From: Panicum virgatum
Lineage: Eukaryota; Streptophyta; Magnoliopsida; Poales; Poaceae
Reading direction: 5' to 3'
Assembly: GCF_016808335.1 (NCBI RefSeq)
Contig: NC_053153.1
Span: 17,681,033 to 17,745,032 of the forward strand
DNA: 64,000 nucleotides
The notes below the pieces were generated by a model, which searched no databases, was not told where the DNA came from, and saw only the letters and a program-made list of their open reading frames with translations. This document shows, one piece after another, positions 31,964 to 44,260 of the stretch; position 1 is the stretch's first letter, and each line of letters opens with the position of its first letter. The position numbers and the translations under genes are program-made.

Positions 31964-34080
31964 AACCTACCCCATTTAAAATGAATCTCTTCCTCGAGAT
32001 TCGGCTGGCTTCTAAAGAGATGGGGAAACTCCTTCTTCAGAGCATCTTCGCGTTCCCACGTAGCTTCCTCTACTCCGTGTCTGCTCCATTGGACTCTGCA
32101 AATCCGTACTTCTGAGTTTCTTGTCCTCCTAGTGACAGTGTCCAAAATCTTGACAGGTACTTCTTGGTACCGAAGGTCTGTTTGTAGATCTATTTCTTCT
32201 TCTGGCACATGCTCTTTCTCAGGTACCCTCAAACATCTCCTTAGCTGAGATACATGGAACACCAGGTGTATGTCTGACATTCCCTCTGGTAGTTGGAGTC
32301 GGTAGGCTACTTTTTCGACCTTCTTTAGCACTTGGTACGGTCCAATGTACCGAGGGGCTAACTTTCCGTGTACTTGAAATCTTCGAGTTCTCCGAATAGG
32401 TGAAACCTTTAAGGTAGACGAACTCTCTCGGGTTGAAGCTTATTTCTTGTCTCTTCTTGTCTGCGTAGCTCTTCTGTCGACACTGGGCGGCCTTCAGCTT
32501 TTCTCTAATCTCGGCCACTCTTTCTTCCGCTTCCTTTATGAGTACGGGTCCAACTAGGTCACGTTCTCCAACTTCTGACCACATCAGAGGGGTTCTGCAT
32601 TTTCTCCCATAAAGAGCTTCGAATGGTCACATGCCCAAGCTTGCTTGATAACCGTTGTTGTATGAAATTTCCGCATAGGGCAAACTCTGCTCCCAATCCT
32701 TGCCATAGGTAAGGACACATGCTCTTAACATATCCTCCATAATCTGATTTACCCTTTCTGTTTGGCCATCCGTTTGTGGGTGATAGGCGGAGCTGAAATC
32801 CAATTTGGTGCCCATGGCTTTATGCAAACTTTTCCAAAACCTAGAGGTGAATTGGATCCCTCTATCTGAAACAATTATGCTAGGCACACCATGCAACTTT
32901 ACTATATTTTCCACATAAAGTTTAGCTAGCTTTTCTACACCGTAATTGGTCCGCACGGGTATGGAATGAGCCGCTTTAGTGAGTCGGTCCACTATTACCC
33001 ATATGGAGTCATGTCCTTTCTGTGTTCTGGGCAAACCCACTACAAAGTCCATTCCTATCTCATCCCATTTCCAAACCGGGATGGGTAGGGTTGCAACAAT
33101 CCTGCTGACTTCTGATGTTCGGCCTTGATCCTTTGACAAGTATCACAATGGGCGACAAACTGTGCAATATCCGCATTCATTCCCTTCCACCAATATTTTT
33201 GTTTTAAACCCATATACATCTTGGTGGATCCTGGGTGGATGGAGCAGGCCGAGTTATGGGCTTCATCCATAATTATCTGTCGGAAATCTCCTTTCTTGGG
33301 CACATAAATCTTATTTTTATACCATAAAGTTCCCTCATTATCCACTCTAAAGTCCAGTGCCTTATTTTCTCCAGTATGCATTCGGATCTTCATCAAGTCC
33401 TTGTCCGAACTTTGGGCCTTTCTGATTTTATCCTCCAGAGTGGGTTGAATGCTCATCTTGCGAATGGAACCTCGATGGACAATGTGCACATTCAATCGTG
33501 TCATTTCTTCCTGCAGATGGGTATCCTTGGGTCCATAAGATTTCTGGCTTAAGGTATCGGCTACCACATTAGGTTTGCCAGGATGGTAATGAATTTCCAC
33601 ATTATAATCCTTAACTAGTTCTAACCACCTTCTTTGCCTTAAGTTCAAATCTGGCTGGGTGAAAATATACTTCAAACTCTTATGGTCGGTGTAGATCTCA
33701 CACTTATTTCCAATTGGATAATATCTCCAAATCTTGAGGGCATGCACTACGGCTGCAAACTCTAGATCATGTGTTGGGTAATTTTGCTCATGAGGCCTGA
33801 GCTGTCGGGAAGTATAAGCTACTACCTTCTTGTCTTGCATGAGGACACATTCTAACCCTTGGCGGGATGCGTCACAATAGATGACAAAGTCCCGGTGGAT
33901 ATCTGGTAGGGTTAGTACTGGAGCGGTTGTCAATCTTCCCTTCAATTCCTAAAAACTCCTTTCGCAGGATTCTGTCCAGACAAACTTCTTTTCCTTCTTA
34001 AGCAACTCTGTCATGGGTCGGGCTATCTTAGAGAATCCCTTAATAAATCTTCGATAATACCCAGCTAATCAAAAAAGCAT
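31964..34080 (-). pseudogene. Decayed gypsy (chromovirus-type) pol fragment
   Basis: In coding order from high to low coordinates: the end of the reverse transcriptase (a YYRRF-type motif near 34,045), RNase H (TDHKSLKYI, about 33,690), an HHCC-like zinc region (CDTCQRIK, about 33,160), integrase core (IGMDF, SDRGIQF, QTERVNQ as the D-D-E blocks, 33,070-32,730) and a C-terminal chromodomain (about 32,170-32,020). Lesions: an in-frame TAG near 33,947 where a Gln is usual, a frameshift near 33,085, a stop at about 32,626 and another frameshift near 32,390. The 5' part (gag, protease, most of RT) is missing, so it cannot encode a working polyprotein. Confidence 0.9.
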
Positions 34081-34084
34081 GTGC

Positions 34085-34320
34085 TTCAGGAAGATGCACG
34101 CAATGCAATGGTGGGCCTAACTATTAAAAGGTACTTTTGCTAAAAAAAACTATTAAAAGGTACTGTGAGGACCACAGGCGACGTACCCTGCGCGCTACAC
34201 TGCTACTCGATGGGAGTCTCGAACTGATGAACAGCATTGTGGCAGATTGGGCCTCTGGCTCTTGGAGGCATAGCACAACGCCACTACACTCGGAAATTTG
34301 CAAAAAAAAATAACTAGTGG
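34085..34320 (-). repeat. Possible decayed SINE
   Basis: On the minus strand TAGTGGCGTTGTGC (A-box-like) is followed about 45 nt later by AGTTCGAGACTCC (B-box-like, near 34,214-34,226). Further on comes a T-rich tail (CCTTTTAATAGTTTTTTTT), present twice. The layout resembles p-SINE-type elements, but the boxes are imperfect and no target duplication is seen. Confidence 0.35.
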
Positions 34321-34567
34321 AGTTAAGGATGGGAAACAGACATCATATATCCGAATTATTCGATATCCGTATCCGCTAAAACTTCTATATGGATATCCGT
34401 ATCCGTATTCGTTTCAAATGTGGATGGCAAAATGGATGTATCCGTATCCATTTTGCAAAACCGGATTCGGATCCGGATATCCGAATTTCATGCGGATACG
34501 GATGTGAAAATGGATACTATCCGTATCCGTCGCAGATATTTCAGCCTCCCGCCGTGCTCGCGCACTC

Positions 34568-34633
34568 GCGCCGGCGCCGCTTCGCTGTTCGCGGTTTCCC
34601 GCGCCGGCGCCGCTTCGCTGTTCGCGGTTTCCC
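34568..34633 (+). repeat. 33-bp tandem duplication in the hAT leader
   Basis: Two identical adjacent 33-bp units (GCGCCGGCGCCGCTTCGCTG plus TTCGCGGTTTCCC) in the GC-rich leader of the hAT element, upstream of its first splice donor (CAAAG|GTGACT near 35,030). Confidence 0.9.
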
Positions 34634-36205
34634 GCGCCGATTTCCCGCCCTGCCGTTGTGCGCGCGCGAACCTACCCATCCATCCAGCCCTTCCCATTCA
34701 CCATTCAGTCATTCTATTCTCCCGTTCCAAAATTCCCCATCTCAAACCCTTGCAGCTCGCACCCTACCTACTGGGCGCCGGCGGCGCCCTGCAGCTGTTG
34801 CCGGCAGGCACCTCTGCTCCGTGCTGGCGTGCTCCCAAGTTGTCTCCCGGTGGCCGCAACGGTGGGCCGCGGCTCCACTCCCACAGCAACTCTCCCCCTC
34901 TTGCTGCGACGGTCAAGAGCATAGTGCCAATTTGATTCGAGGGTCGAGGCCAAGCCTGGTTGAAGGCCTATCGTGCATTTGTGGCCTCTCCTCCTGCTGC
35001 CCCTTCAGATCTGCTGCTGAACCAGCAAAGGTGACTTTCTAATTTCATTATTGCTTTTGGGCGATGACTACTTCTTGGCCTTGGGAGTTGGGACTAGCAA
35101 GTAGCAATGTAGGATTGTTTAGAAGAAATTTATTTCTTGAATTAGCTGCCACAGGATTGTTCGTTGATATATTGTGATAGATTGAAATTTATTTCTGGGA
35201 CCATTGGTTGCATTCTGTAACAGACTTTCTCGTCTAAATGATAGTGATAATATTTGATCCGATCTGCCCCTCTATTGTCTAACTACAGGTTGGAGCAAAA
35301 GGTGTAGTGAAGCTGATAAATAACCATGGTTTCAAGAAGGGCAAGGTCATCGAGAAATAAGTAGGTGTGTGAATTACAGTGGAGTACTAGAGTTAAGTGA
35401 TGAGAAAGTGAAATTCCTGAGAGCTTGTATTTTTTTTTCTTGTAGGCAACAAGTGCGCCATCTGAAAATGGAAGAGAACCAAATGCTACTGAGACAGAGC
35501 CTAATATAGAGGCTACTGGTGCAGCTGGTGATGGAATTGAGGAGGTGCCTTCAATAGGAAGAAGGTCGGTCACCAAAATGAAGCGTCCAAAGAAGAAACT
35601 TCACCTGTTTGGAAATATTTCACTGAACTGCTTATTGAAGAAAAGGTGGATGACATGGTTGTCCTGAAGAGGATGGCAAAATGCAACTTTTGTGAAGAGG
35701 TTCTTAGTGCCGAAAGTAAGCAAGGTATCACGCGTCTATGGAATCATTACCATTCATTTCATGATGAAAATAAAGAGAAACCTAACATTACAAAATTGAA
35801 AGGAGCTGATTGGAAGTATGATGAGGAAACTAGTTTAAGAAAATACTATCTGGCAATTATTATGCATGAATATCCATTCAGCTTCTCTGAGCATGAGTAT
35901 ACAAATGATTTCATTAGATCTTTGTGCCCAATATTTCCAATAAAGTGCCGCAAGACTCAAGGGGCAGGATAATGGCTATTTTTTATGATGAGAAAAAGAA
36001 ACTTTTTGACTATCTTGCCTCTTATAAGTGTCGCTTCAGCTGCACCATGGATGGGTGGACTTCTAATCAAAATAAGGGGTATTTGTGTGTGACTTGTCAT
36101 TTCATTGATGATGATTGAAAATTATAGAAAAGAATTATAAATTTCATGCATCTTCGAGGAAGTCATAGAGGAGCTGATTTGAGTGTTGCATACATGCAAA
36201 ATATG

Positions 36206-36376
36206 AGAAGGGCGGGCCTGGTGTAGCGGTAGAGCCTACCGTCTGTAACCGGAAGGTCCCGGGTTCGAGCCCCAGCCTCTGCACATTTGTGTGGATAAGG
36301 CTTGGGGCTTAAAAACAACACTTCCCCAGACCCCGCACAGTGCGGGAAGCCTACGCACTGGGTACGCCCTTTTTTT
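36206..36376 (+). mobile_element. Au SINE with 16-bp target duplication
   Basis: A tRNA-derived head (GGGCGGGCCTGGTGTAGCGG, B box GGGTTCGAGCC) is followed by the Au-family body (GGATAAGGCTTGGGG, CTTCCCCAGACCCCGCAC, GCACTGGGTACGCCC) and a T tail. Perfect 16-bp copies of ATACATGCAAAATATG flank it (36,190-36,205 and 36,377-36,392). Au SINEs are pol III-transcribed, non-coding retroelements known from grasses and other angiosperms. Removing the insert restores the reading frame of the host transposase around the site. Confidence 0.95.
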
Positions 36377-36713
36377 ATACATGCAAAATATGGGCTCATG
36401 GAACCTTGATCATAAATTATTTGCGTTGACATTGGATAATGCATCTTCAAATAATGTTTGTGTGGACACAATAATTTCAACTCTTAAGAATCATGGTTCT
36501 TTGCACTGTGGTGGCAAATTCTTTCATGTGCGTTGTGCTGCCCATATTATCAACCTGATTGCTAGGGATGGTGTGAGCACAATTTCAAAAGTTATTGGAA
36601 ACATTCGTGCACTTGTCCTTATTGTCAAGAGTTCACCACAACAACAAGAGATATTTTTGAAGCATGTTGCTGAACTAGGAGTAGCAGAAAGAGGCCTTTC
36701 TTTAGATGTGCCT

Positions 36714-39700
36714 TGTAACACCCCTGTGTTAATTGTGCTCGCTAATCACGAGTTAACTCGCAAATCGTGGACTCAAGTTCGTCGTTAGCGCTAATCGCGT
36801 TCGTTTAGTAAACATCTACTTAGCCGTTTTTGATCTCGTTTTTCTCAATGATCCGAGCTCCAAATCAACTTTCGCCCAAAACGAAAGTTGTAGATCTTCT
36901 TTTGCTCTACAACTTTTATTTTGGCCAAATTTCATGTTCCCATATCAAATTTTGAGTTTCAGCGGGTCAAACTTGAGTCAAAATCGTTCAACGAGTAAGC
37001 AGTGGTTCACTGTGCTCGGCACTGTGCTCGTACGCCGCCATACCGGCGACTGTGGCCGGCGGCGAGCCTCCACGCGTCGGCAATCGCGCTTGACGCCGCT
37101 CTTCTCCTCGCGGACGCCTCGAAGCTTCCCGTCCAGTCCATCCTTTCCCCTTTCTTGCGCTCGCGCGGAGCCAGGTCGAGCTCGAGCGAGCAGAACCGAG
37201 CGAAGCCGCCGCCGCTCGTCGCACCGGCCAATCCTCGCCGCCGCAGCTCGATTCATCGCGCCCCAAGCCACTGCATCTCGCCCCGAACCCACTCCACCCC
37301 TCCACGAGCTCGGCCGTGCCCTACATCGGCCGAATCGAGCCCGCAGGCCGCCACCGCCATCGTCGTCCGCCACCGAGCTTCGCCCTCTCCATCGACGACC
37401 CACCTCCGGCCCTTCCCCGCCCAAAACGAACCCCCGATGAGCTTCCCCGCGGCCTACTCGTGCTCCCCGACCTCTTCCCCGCTCGGTTCTGGCTCCACTG
37501 CCGCCGCCGCAAACGCGTTGTGCGCCGCACGCGCCCGCCACGGGGTAGCCCTGCGCCAGCCCGCGGGCCACCACCGCGCGCCCCAAGGCCGCTTGGCCTC
37601 CCTGAAGCTCGCGCCGCCCCTTTCCGCCATCGCCTTGCTCCGCCGCGGCCGGAACGACCGACCGCCGCCGCCGCCGCAAGCCGCCGCCGCTCTGGCCTGG
37701 CGCTGCCGCCTCGCTCCACCTTGTGCCGCCCCTGCGCGGGCCGTGGGTGTGTGGGGCCCCCCTGCGCGCGAGCTCGCCCGCGCAACGCCGCCGGCCGGCC
37801 GACCCACGGCCGCCGCACGCGCGCGCCGGGGCGCCGCCGGCGTGCGAGGCCGGGGCGGCAGCGAAGCAGGCGAGGAGAGCCCCCTTTCCTCTCTCTGTCC
37901 CACTGCCGGGTGGGCCCCGCAGGTCAGTGAGAGAGGGTGGGGGGGTTAAGGATAGGTTTTGTTTTTTTTAAATTTCGGCTGAAATTTCTTAATTGCAAAA
38001 CAATTCATAGAAAAATGAGAAAAATTCAAAATAAATTTTGTTGGGTTTCTAAAATCAAGATATTCAGAGGAAAAATACTTGTGCATGTGAAATGTCACTT
38101 TTGCCCTGATGAAAATTCAGTTTGTGTTTAAGCTAGTTTAATTATTACCAGTTGTTTTGTTGCTCTAAAAATTATGAAAAATTCGCAGTGGATTACTCCT
38201 TATATGTGTAATCCACTGTAAAAATTTCATGTGCTGGTGTTGTGCACTTTTGTGTAGATCTATTTATGTTTCATTTACCTTGCTAGGGTTAATTAAATGC
38301 TTTGTTAGCAGCAATAAATGTTGGAAAAATTAGATGGCATGTTTTATCAATATCACGTTATGTTGGTAAATTTTTGTTGCTAGAACATGTATGAAAGTTA
38401 GGTTTTTGCTTTTATTTTTGCCCCTAGTTATGCTCTTTTTTTATTAAATGTTGTTAGTTAATTCTTTCATGCATGTGAAACCTCAGCAAAGCTAGTTTCT
38501 GTCTCGCTCCATGCTTCTCTAAGCAAGTTTAGTAGTTGTTGTTTTGAAGGAAACACTTTAGGCTAAAATGAGTTGAACTTTGGAATCGCATCATAAGCAC
38601 TCATGCATCGCACTGTGTCATAACGGTTGCATGGCATATTTTTATTCGTGTAGACGCCGCGAACGAAGTCGCCTACGAGTTGATCGCTGAGCCAGTCCAG
38701 GAGCCACAGGTAGAAGAGCAGTAGGAGGACGCCGTTGAGCGCGCTCCAGAAGACCTCGTTAACCCCGCTGACCTGCAAGGCAAGCCCCGGAGCATAACTT
38801 ATAAATTCCAGTATATTCAATGTTTATTTAAGTATTTGTGCATTTATATTCTAGGAATTGTATGGAACCATAGTATGCATGTTTTCCCTAGGTAACCGTG
38901 GGTCTATACTAGTATGCAGGTGTCGATAGAAATGCTCTGCTAAGTAGGACTTCGGTAGAAGTCGAGTGATTGCTGTCACTCGCGAGTTTTAGGATCTTGA
39001 TTCCTTAGCTATGGTTTCGATATGAGTTGATGAGTAAAGGGAATTGGAGACCGGGCGGGAATGAGTTGGAGTATTAATATGGAATAGATGAGAAAATGAA
39101 CTTCCGCCTGTGTCGATTGAGGACCGTACCGTTGTTAGCCCTGATGACCGAGTTTGAACAGTACTAACCACATGCCGGAAGTAGGAGGTAGTCGAAACCG
39201 GTAAGCTAATTACCTGATTTGCAACGATACTTTGAATCGCGACCTGCTACTCTGGGAGTGGAATGATGGCGGGTGTTGGATAGTATGTGGCCTCCGGGTT
39301 CTCCGGGAGTTCACCGTGAGGGACCCTTCACCCGGGTTTTGGCAGGCGTGATTCAGACGTCGGGGTGATGATGGGAACAGTTGGCGTGTGTGGCCCGACG
39401 GGGTTTTCACGTGTCGTGTGAGTTAGGTCCACCTTGCAAGGTTAAATCGGATCGATTCACCGTCTCTCTCGGTTAATAGAACCTTGGTCACTGCGTCACA
39501 TCGTAGTAAGAAGTGGAATAAGCTTTGAAAGGTGAAGGCGGAATGTTATCTGTTGTTTTGAAGAATTAATCTGATCTACCAGGTGTGCTCTAGATGATTA
39601 GGCGAATTTAGTTAATACTTGATATACTAAATGGAGCTAAAATATTGAAAGTAAGGATTCACTCCTAGCAGCATTTCAGCAAAAGAACTCCAGAGCCAAA

Positions 39701-40275
39701 AAGCCTTGCATGTCTAGGTAATGGACTAAGTATACCCAAAGTCGGGTAAGTCTTGCTGAGTATTAGTATACTCAGGGTTGTTGTGTAACCCTCTTGAGCA
39801 AGTTGTGTTCCCGCTGACTTCGAGGAGGTCTGCGCGTCCTGGATTGGACAACCGCTTCCTCCAGGTTGGACTGTCGAGTGGGCCCCGTCTTCCCCGTGAA
39901 GATCGGGCAGGTTGGCGTCACATCGGTGGGCAGGATGTGGAGCTCGCCTTGTATCGTCGTCGTGGTTATCGTGTTGTATTTCGAACTCGGTTTTTAAACT
40001 TCCGCTGTGTTTTTGAACTCTGTCATTTGTATTTAAACCTTTTATGTAAAACTCGTGTTGTAAATTAATTTGCGGTTTTCTGTGTGCTGGTATCACCTGT
40101 GCTCGTCTTCATACGGGTCTACTAGTGCAATTGTGATCCTGGAGTACAGTAGTTTAATCGGGATTTACCCGACAGCCTGTCAGATTACACCGTTTTAAGT
40201 GCACAGTAACTTGATTAAGTATTAAGATGATGGTTAGCGCACTTAAGCCGGTTTAATTTGGACGGTGCTGCTACA
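36714..40275 (+). mobile_element. Solo gypsy LTR (3562 bp) with TGCCT target duplication
   Basis: It starts TGTAACACCCCTGTG, ends GGTGCTGCTACA and is flanked by perfect 5-bp repeats TGCCT (36,709-36,713 and 40,276-40,280). There is no gag-pol inside. The block is GC-rich early (37,000-37,930), then AT-rich, with TGTGTAACCCTCTTGAG and GAACTCGGTTTTTAAACT near the end. The length and TGTAACACCC start suit the very long LTRs of Tekay/Del-type gypsy elements. Long GC-rich open frames on both strands here are not genes. It splits the hAT transposase within the codons for the conserved DVPTRW motif. Confidence 0.92.
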
Positions 40276-42099
40276 TGCCTACTAGATGGAATTCGACATA
40301 CTTAATGCTAGCAGATGCTCTTCACTTCAAACGGGTTTTCCAAAGGCTCATTCTACTCTATCCTGATAAATATAGTCCACATGCTCCTACAATAGAAGAT
40401 TGGAGTAATGCTACTGTTCTATGCAAATGCTTAGAGATCTTTTATGAAGCCACAAAAATTCTCTCGGGTTCTCATTATCCAACAGCAAACTTATTCTTCT
40501 CAGATTTTTGTGAAATCAACCTCAAGCTTATTGAGTGGAACAAAAGTAGGGACAATTTCATTCTTTCTATGGCAAAGTCCATGAAGGAGAAGTTTGACAA
40601 GTATGGGGGGGGTGAGCAATGTTGCTCTAGCAGTTGCATGCTTCTTAGATCCTCGCTACAAGATGAAGGTGGTTGAATTTTATTATAGTGAGATGTCAGA
40701 TGATTATGGATTTGGTGATATGTACGAATTTAAAAAAATTGTGCAGAAGCTTTATGATTCATATTACTCCACATATGCTACTTCTAAAATAAGCCCTATG
40801 CAAAACAGTCAAGCTAGAACTGCTAGAACTTCTCAGTGCTATGTGGACTTAAATGAGGAGTCTAAGAGAAAAAGATTGAGTTTATTTCTAAGGGACAACA
40901 CCGAAACAAACCAAGAGCTGTCGGACCTTGATCAGTATTGCAATGAACCACTATTGAGTTGGAAAGAAGGTGATTACTTTGATATTTTAAGCTGGTGGAA
41001 GACCCATGGTATAAGGTATCCTATCCTTGCTCGAATGATCAGTCTTGGAGGAAGAATTGTTCACAAATATCGTAGCCGATTGGACCCTCAAGTTGTTGAG
41101 GCACTTGTTTGCACCAAGAATTGGATTTCAGCCTCAAGGGAAGGTAAATCGTGACTGCTCTACTTCTTTGTGTTGTATTTGTATGCCTAGTTGAGAGATT
41201 AGTCACTACTGATTTCACCTTATGTTTTTGTCCATTTATTTCAGATTGCAGTGGTGTATCATCCATTCTTGATGATTTGGCTGGTCTTAGTATCATTGAT
41301 AATGCCGGACATGATGATGGTCTGATTTGGCTGGTCTTAGCTAGAATTTACATGCTGTTTTAGTTTTAGATGGCCACATTTATTTGTTTGTACATATCAT
41401 TGTTTCTGTTGTAGTTGCTCCTGCTGATGATGGTGACGATGTTATGGATCTGGAAGAGGAAGAAAATTAGGACTACTTCTGCAGTTCCGCTTCAGGTGAC
41501 TTCCATGCCTTCTGTAGTTCTCAGTTTATGAACATGTGTGTTTTCAAATGCAGTAATAAAATGTTGACTAATCTGTGTGCCATCTTGGGGTTGTAGGCTA
41601 GCAGAAAGTGTGGCCTGCTGGGAGTGCTACTGCCTACTGTTGAATGTATTTTGCTTAATTTTATCAGTTCAGTACTACTATGAGCTAAATGACATGTACT
41701 TTGATCTGCAAGCTCAGTATCATGTATTTTGATTAGGGATCTCTGTATTTGCCTGTTACCATTGTTTGCACTTATTTCACTTGATCTGGCACGTACTAAA
41801 TATTATGGCCAATGATTTAATTAACTATGACTTGGGAGATTATTAGACGTATAGTTTGATTTTTATTCGTTTTGGCTATCGATGATTAATCTTATTTGTC
41901 TCGATTGAATTTAGCGATATTCGTTTCGCTTTGAATTGAGTAAATATCCGAATGCGAATCCGAATCCGAGGTATCCGTTTTGTATCCGTGTTCGAGAATA
42001 TTTGTATCCGCATTCGTATCTGAATTAAAATATAGTAAAAAGCGACATCCGAATCTGATTTCATACGTATCCGATCCGTTTCTAGAAATATTTGGCACT

Positions 42100-44100
42100 T
42101 GGCGAGTATCTTGTAGTCTATCACGCATAAAGGTCAAGGAAAAGCACGGATCGCGGAAGAAGCAGAGGTCTGAATGATTGCGACGGCCTGCCCGGGGTGC
42201 GGTAGCGGAACGGACCTGCCGAACTTTTTTTTAGCATAAGCGGAACTGCCGAACTGGCCAGCCAGCGTGGAAAAGGAGAGCCCAGAGAGAGAGGGATGCG
42301 ACAAGCGACTGGCTCTAGTACTACCAGTCAAGTGGACGACTCCCTCCCTCTACTGCCGTGCCGGAGCTAGGTGGGGGGGGGGGGGGGGGCGAGCGTTCGG
42401 CACGGGAGTTTGACCCGTTCGTGCACGCGCGACGCGGTGAGCACACCGAGATCTGGCCCGACGGACCAAGCAGCAGCGAGCGCACGAGCCGCCCGCCGGG
42501 GTCGTCGCCCCGCCCCGCCCGCCTACCAAACCCAACCAGGCCTAACAGACTAGCCGAGGTCCACGGCCGAGTGCGAGGCCACATGCCCACCGCGACCGCA
42601 ACAGCCGAGCAGCTAGCTGCTACTATTAGCAAGCGGCGCCGGCGGTGATCCCCCTTTGCCGCCTCCCCACTCCACGTACCCCCCACACCCCAATCCCCCG
42701 CCCGCGGACCCGGCCAGCCTGCTACCAGCACGCTGTCGCCGCGGCGGACGCGTGCTTTGGCTGCTTCCGACGCGACGCGTCGGCCCAGGCCTCTCCCAGG
42801 GAGCAACAAGCCGGACTGCCCGGTTCTGCGCAGTTTCCTTCACCCGCACCGTCAACTCGTTTGGACTAGTTCAGCGTCACAACGATTCTTAGCCCCCCCC
42901 CCCCCCCCCCGCAAAAAAAATAGAACGGAATAGAACCTATTGAGTCAATAGGTTCTAAACACACTACAAATATGTCTTGAGGGTGAGAAAATAATTTTAA
43001 AAAACTCGACCGGATGGATATGACGGCCACAACCATTTTTCATGAAGAGGAAGCAACTGGCTTGCCGATCGAGATATCTCGCTTGGCTATCTCTAACGAG
43101 GGAGATTTTTTAGCCACAAGCAGAAATTCACCCCATCGGCGGAAATAACATATTAGTTTCCTTTTTTTTCCGGGTCATGAAAATTAGCCATCACAAATGG
43201 TAGGGAAAAACGGGACTTTAATACCGTACTACAACAGTTTTTGGTGGACTGTTGATCATTTCAAAATTGTAATGGATAAGTAGTGACCATAAGCATAACT
43301 TACATAAACATTGACCCGCGCAACAGTTACAATTTTTAAAATGAATGTCTATGTTAAGATTTTACATATGTTAATAAGCATGCTTTGCCTTATGCTAATG
43401 TTCTTTCTCTCCCAAGTTGCTAAAAAATGTTGAATTTACAAATAATTGTACAAATAACCATAAAAAGATTCCACATATTATTAACCCCTGCTATCTCTCC
43501 ACTGTCAAGCAGTTGTTGCTCTAAAAACCTCTAGACCCTAATCTCTTACTTATAGTGATCTTGAGGCATTCTAATTTCCATAATTGCTCAGTTAGATAAG
43601 TATACTCATTAATGTTTTAATACATACCATCTATGCAAGTCTATTTATAAAGATATACAATTAAATGCCAATTTTAATTTTGCCATCTATTAACTGTCAT
43701 TTATAATTGTCACTCTTAGTGAAGGCTCACTGATTAGTATCCTTTTAATGAATAGTTCCAGTGAATTTTGCCGCACAAGAAGATAACTTCACAATTGGTT
43801 ATTCGAGGGAAAAAAGAATGGAAAAAATATACAGATGTTAACAAATATGTTTAAACTCGATACATACTAAATGGTACCATGTGATGGAGGCACACTTATA
43901 TCCGTGAAAATTCATAATATGAATTCAAATCAAAACGTTTCCACACGCAGCTTCCGACGCACCGACATGCCTGCCCCCAGATCCAAACCTCTTGTGGACC
44001 CATTAGGAAGAGAGCTCAGCAAGAAAAAAAAAATAAAAACAAGAAAAGGGCAGGGAAGAGTAGAGAATAGAGACAGAGAGGGGAGGTCCTCTTCCTCCCT
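42100..44100. other. Intergenic region upstream of UAM1
   Basis: 42,290-42,870 is GC-rich with many short open frames on both strands but no recognised domain. Homopolymers of 17 G (42,373-42,389) and 18 C (42,893-42,910) stand at its sides. 42,940-43,870 is AT-rich and shows no gene. Distal UAM1 regulatory sequence probably lies in the right part. Confidence 0.45.
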
Positions 44101-44111
44101 GCGCCTCTTTC

Positions 44112-44118
44112 TATATAA
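44112..44118 (+). promoter_or_regulatory. UAM1: TATA box of UAM1
   Basis: TATATAA, followed by a pyrimidine-rich leader of the cereal 5' UTR type. It lies 142 bp upstream of the chosen ATG, implying a leader of roughly 110 nt. This supports starting translation at 44,261 rather than at upstream in-frame ATGs. Confidence 0.75.
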
Positions 44119-44260
44119 ACGCCGCCTCCTCCCACCGCTCACCCCACGCCTCCCAACCCCTCTCTCCTCCTCTGCTCCCAAGATCTCCTCATCTCCCGGC
44201 CCGGCAGCAGCGCGCGGGGGCGCAGAGAGATCGAGATCCGGAGGAGGCGCGGCACCAGCA

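Larger units (their letters stand above)
35460..41470 (+). pseudogene. hAT (BED-type) transposase pseudogene
   Basis: Coding order: an acidic N-terminus, a BED finger (CNFC with paired His, 35,685-35,765), the catalytic-domain segment CTMDGWTSNQNKGYLCV (about 36,042-36,095), TLDNASSNN (about 36,430), then VPTRWNSTYL after the solo LTR and the hAT dimerisation tail (RLDPQVVEALVCTKNW, about 41,075). A short exon (from 41,244) and an acidic last exon ending in TAG at 41,470 follow a GT-AG intron. Lesions: a frameshift near 35,960, TGA at 36,116-36,118 and TAG near 36,125, the SINE at 36,206, the LTR at 36,714, a frameshift at a 7-G run (about 40,606), and loss of the conserved block just before GGRIV (41,048). 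It cannot make a functional protein. Confidence 0.92.
34330..42090 (+). mobile_element. Defective hAT element (Ac-like) with nested insertions
   Basis: Clusters of ATATCCGTATCCG/CGGATACGGAT subterminal repeats mark both ends (34,350-34,530 and 41,935-42,090). The left end reads TAAGGATGGGAAAC, near the Ac-type terminus; the matching right terminus appears eroded after CCGATCCGTTTC. Between them is a BED/hAT transposase pseudogene. It is interrupted by an Au SINE and a 3.56 kb solo LTR, without which the element would be about 4 kb. No target duplication was found, so the outer limits are approximate. Confidence 0.75.

Noticed and set aside
36210..36285. Candidate tRNA gene
   Set aside because: The cloverleaf is poor, and the sequence continues into an Au SINE body with a 16-bp target duplication.
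36934..37971. A 315-codon plus-strand and a 233-codon minus-strand open frame
   Set aside because: They overlap in the GC-rich part of a solo LTR with a proven target duplication, and composition alone explains the absence of stops.
41324..41345. Functional repeat in the hAT tail (GATTTGGCTGGTCTTAG twice)
   Set aside because: A short local duplication in a pseudogene, with no sign of function.
43871..44260. Upstream in-frame extension of UAM1
   Set aside because: It begins before the TATA box at 44,112 and the extra N-terminus matches no UAM protein. The ATG at 44,261 gives the family N-terminus.
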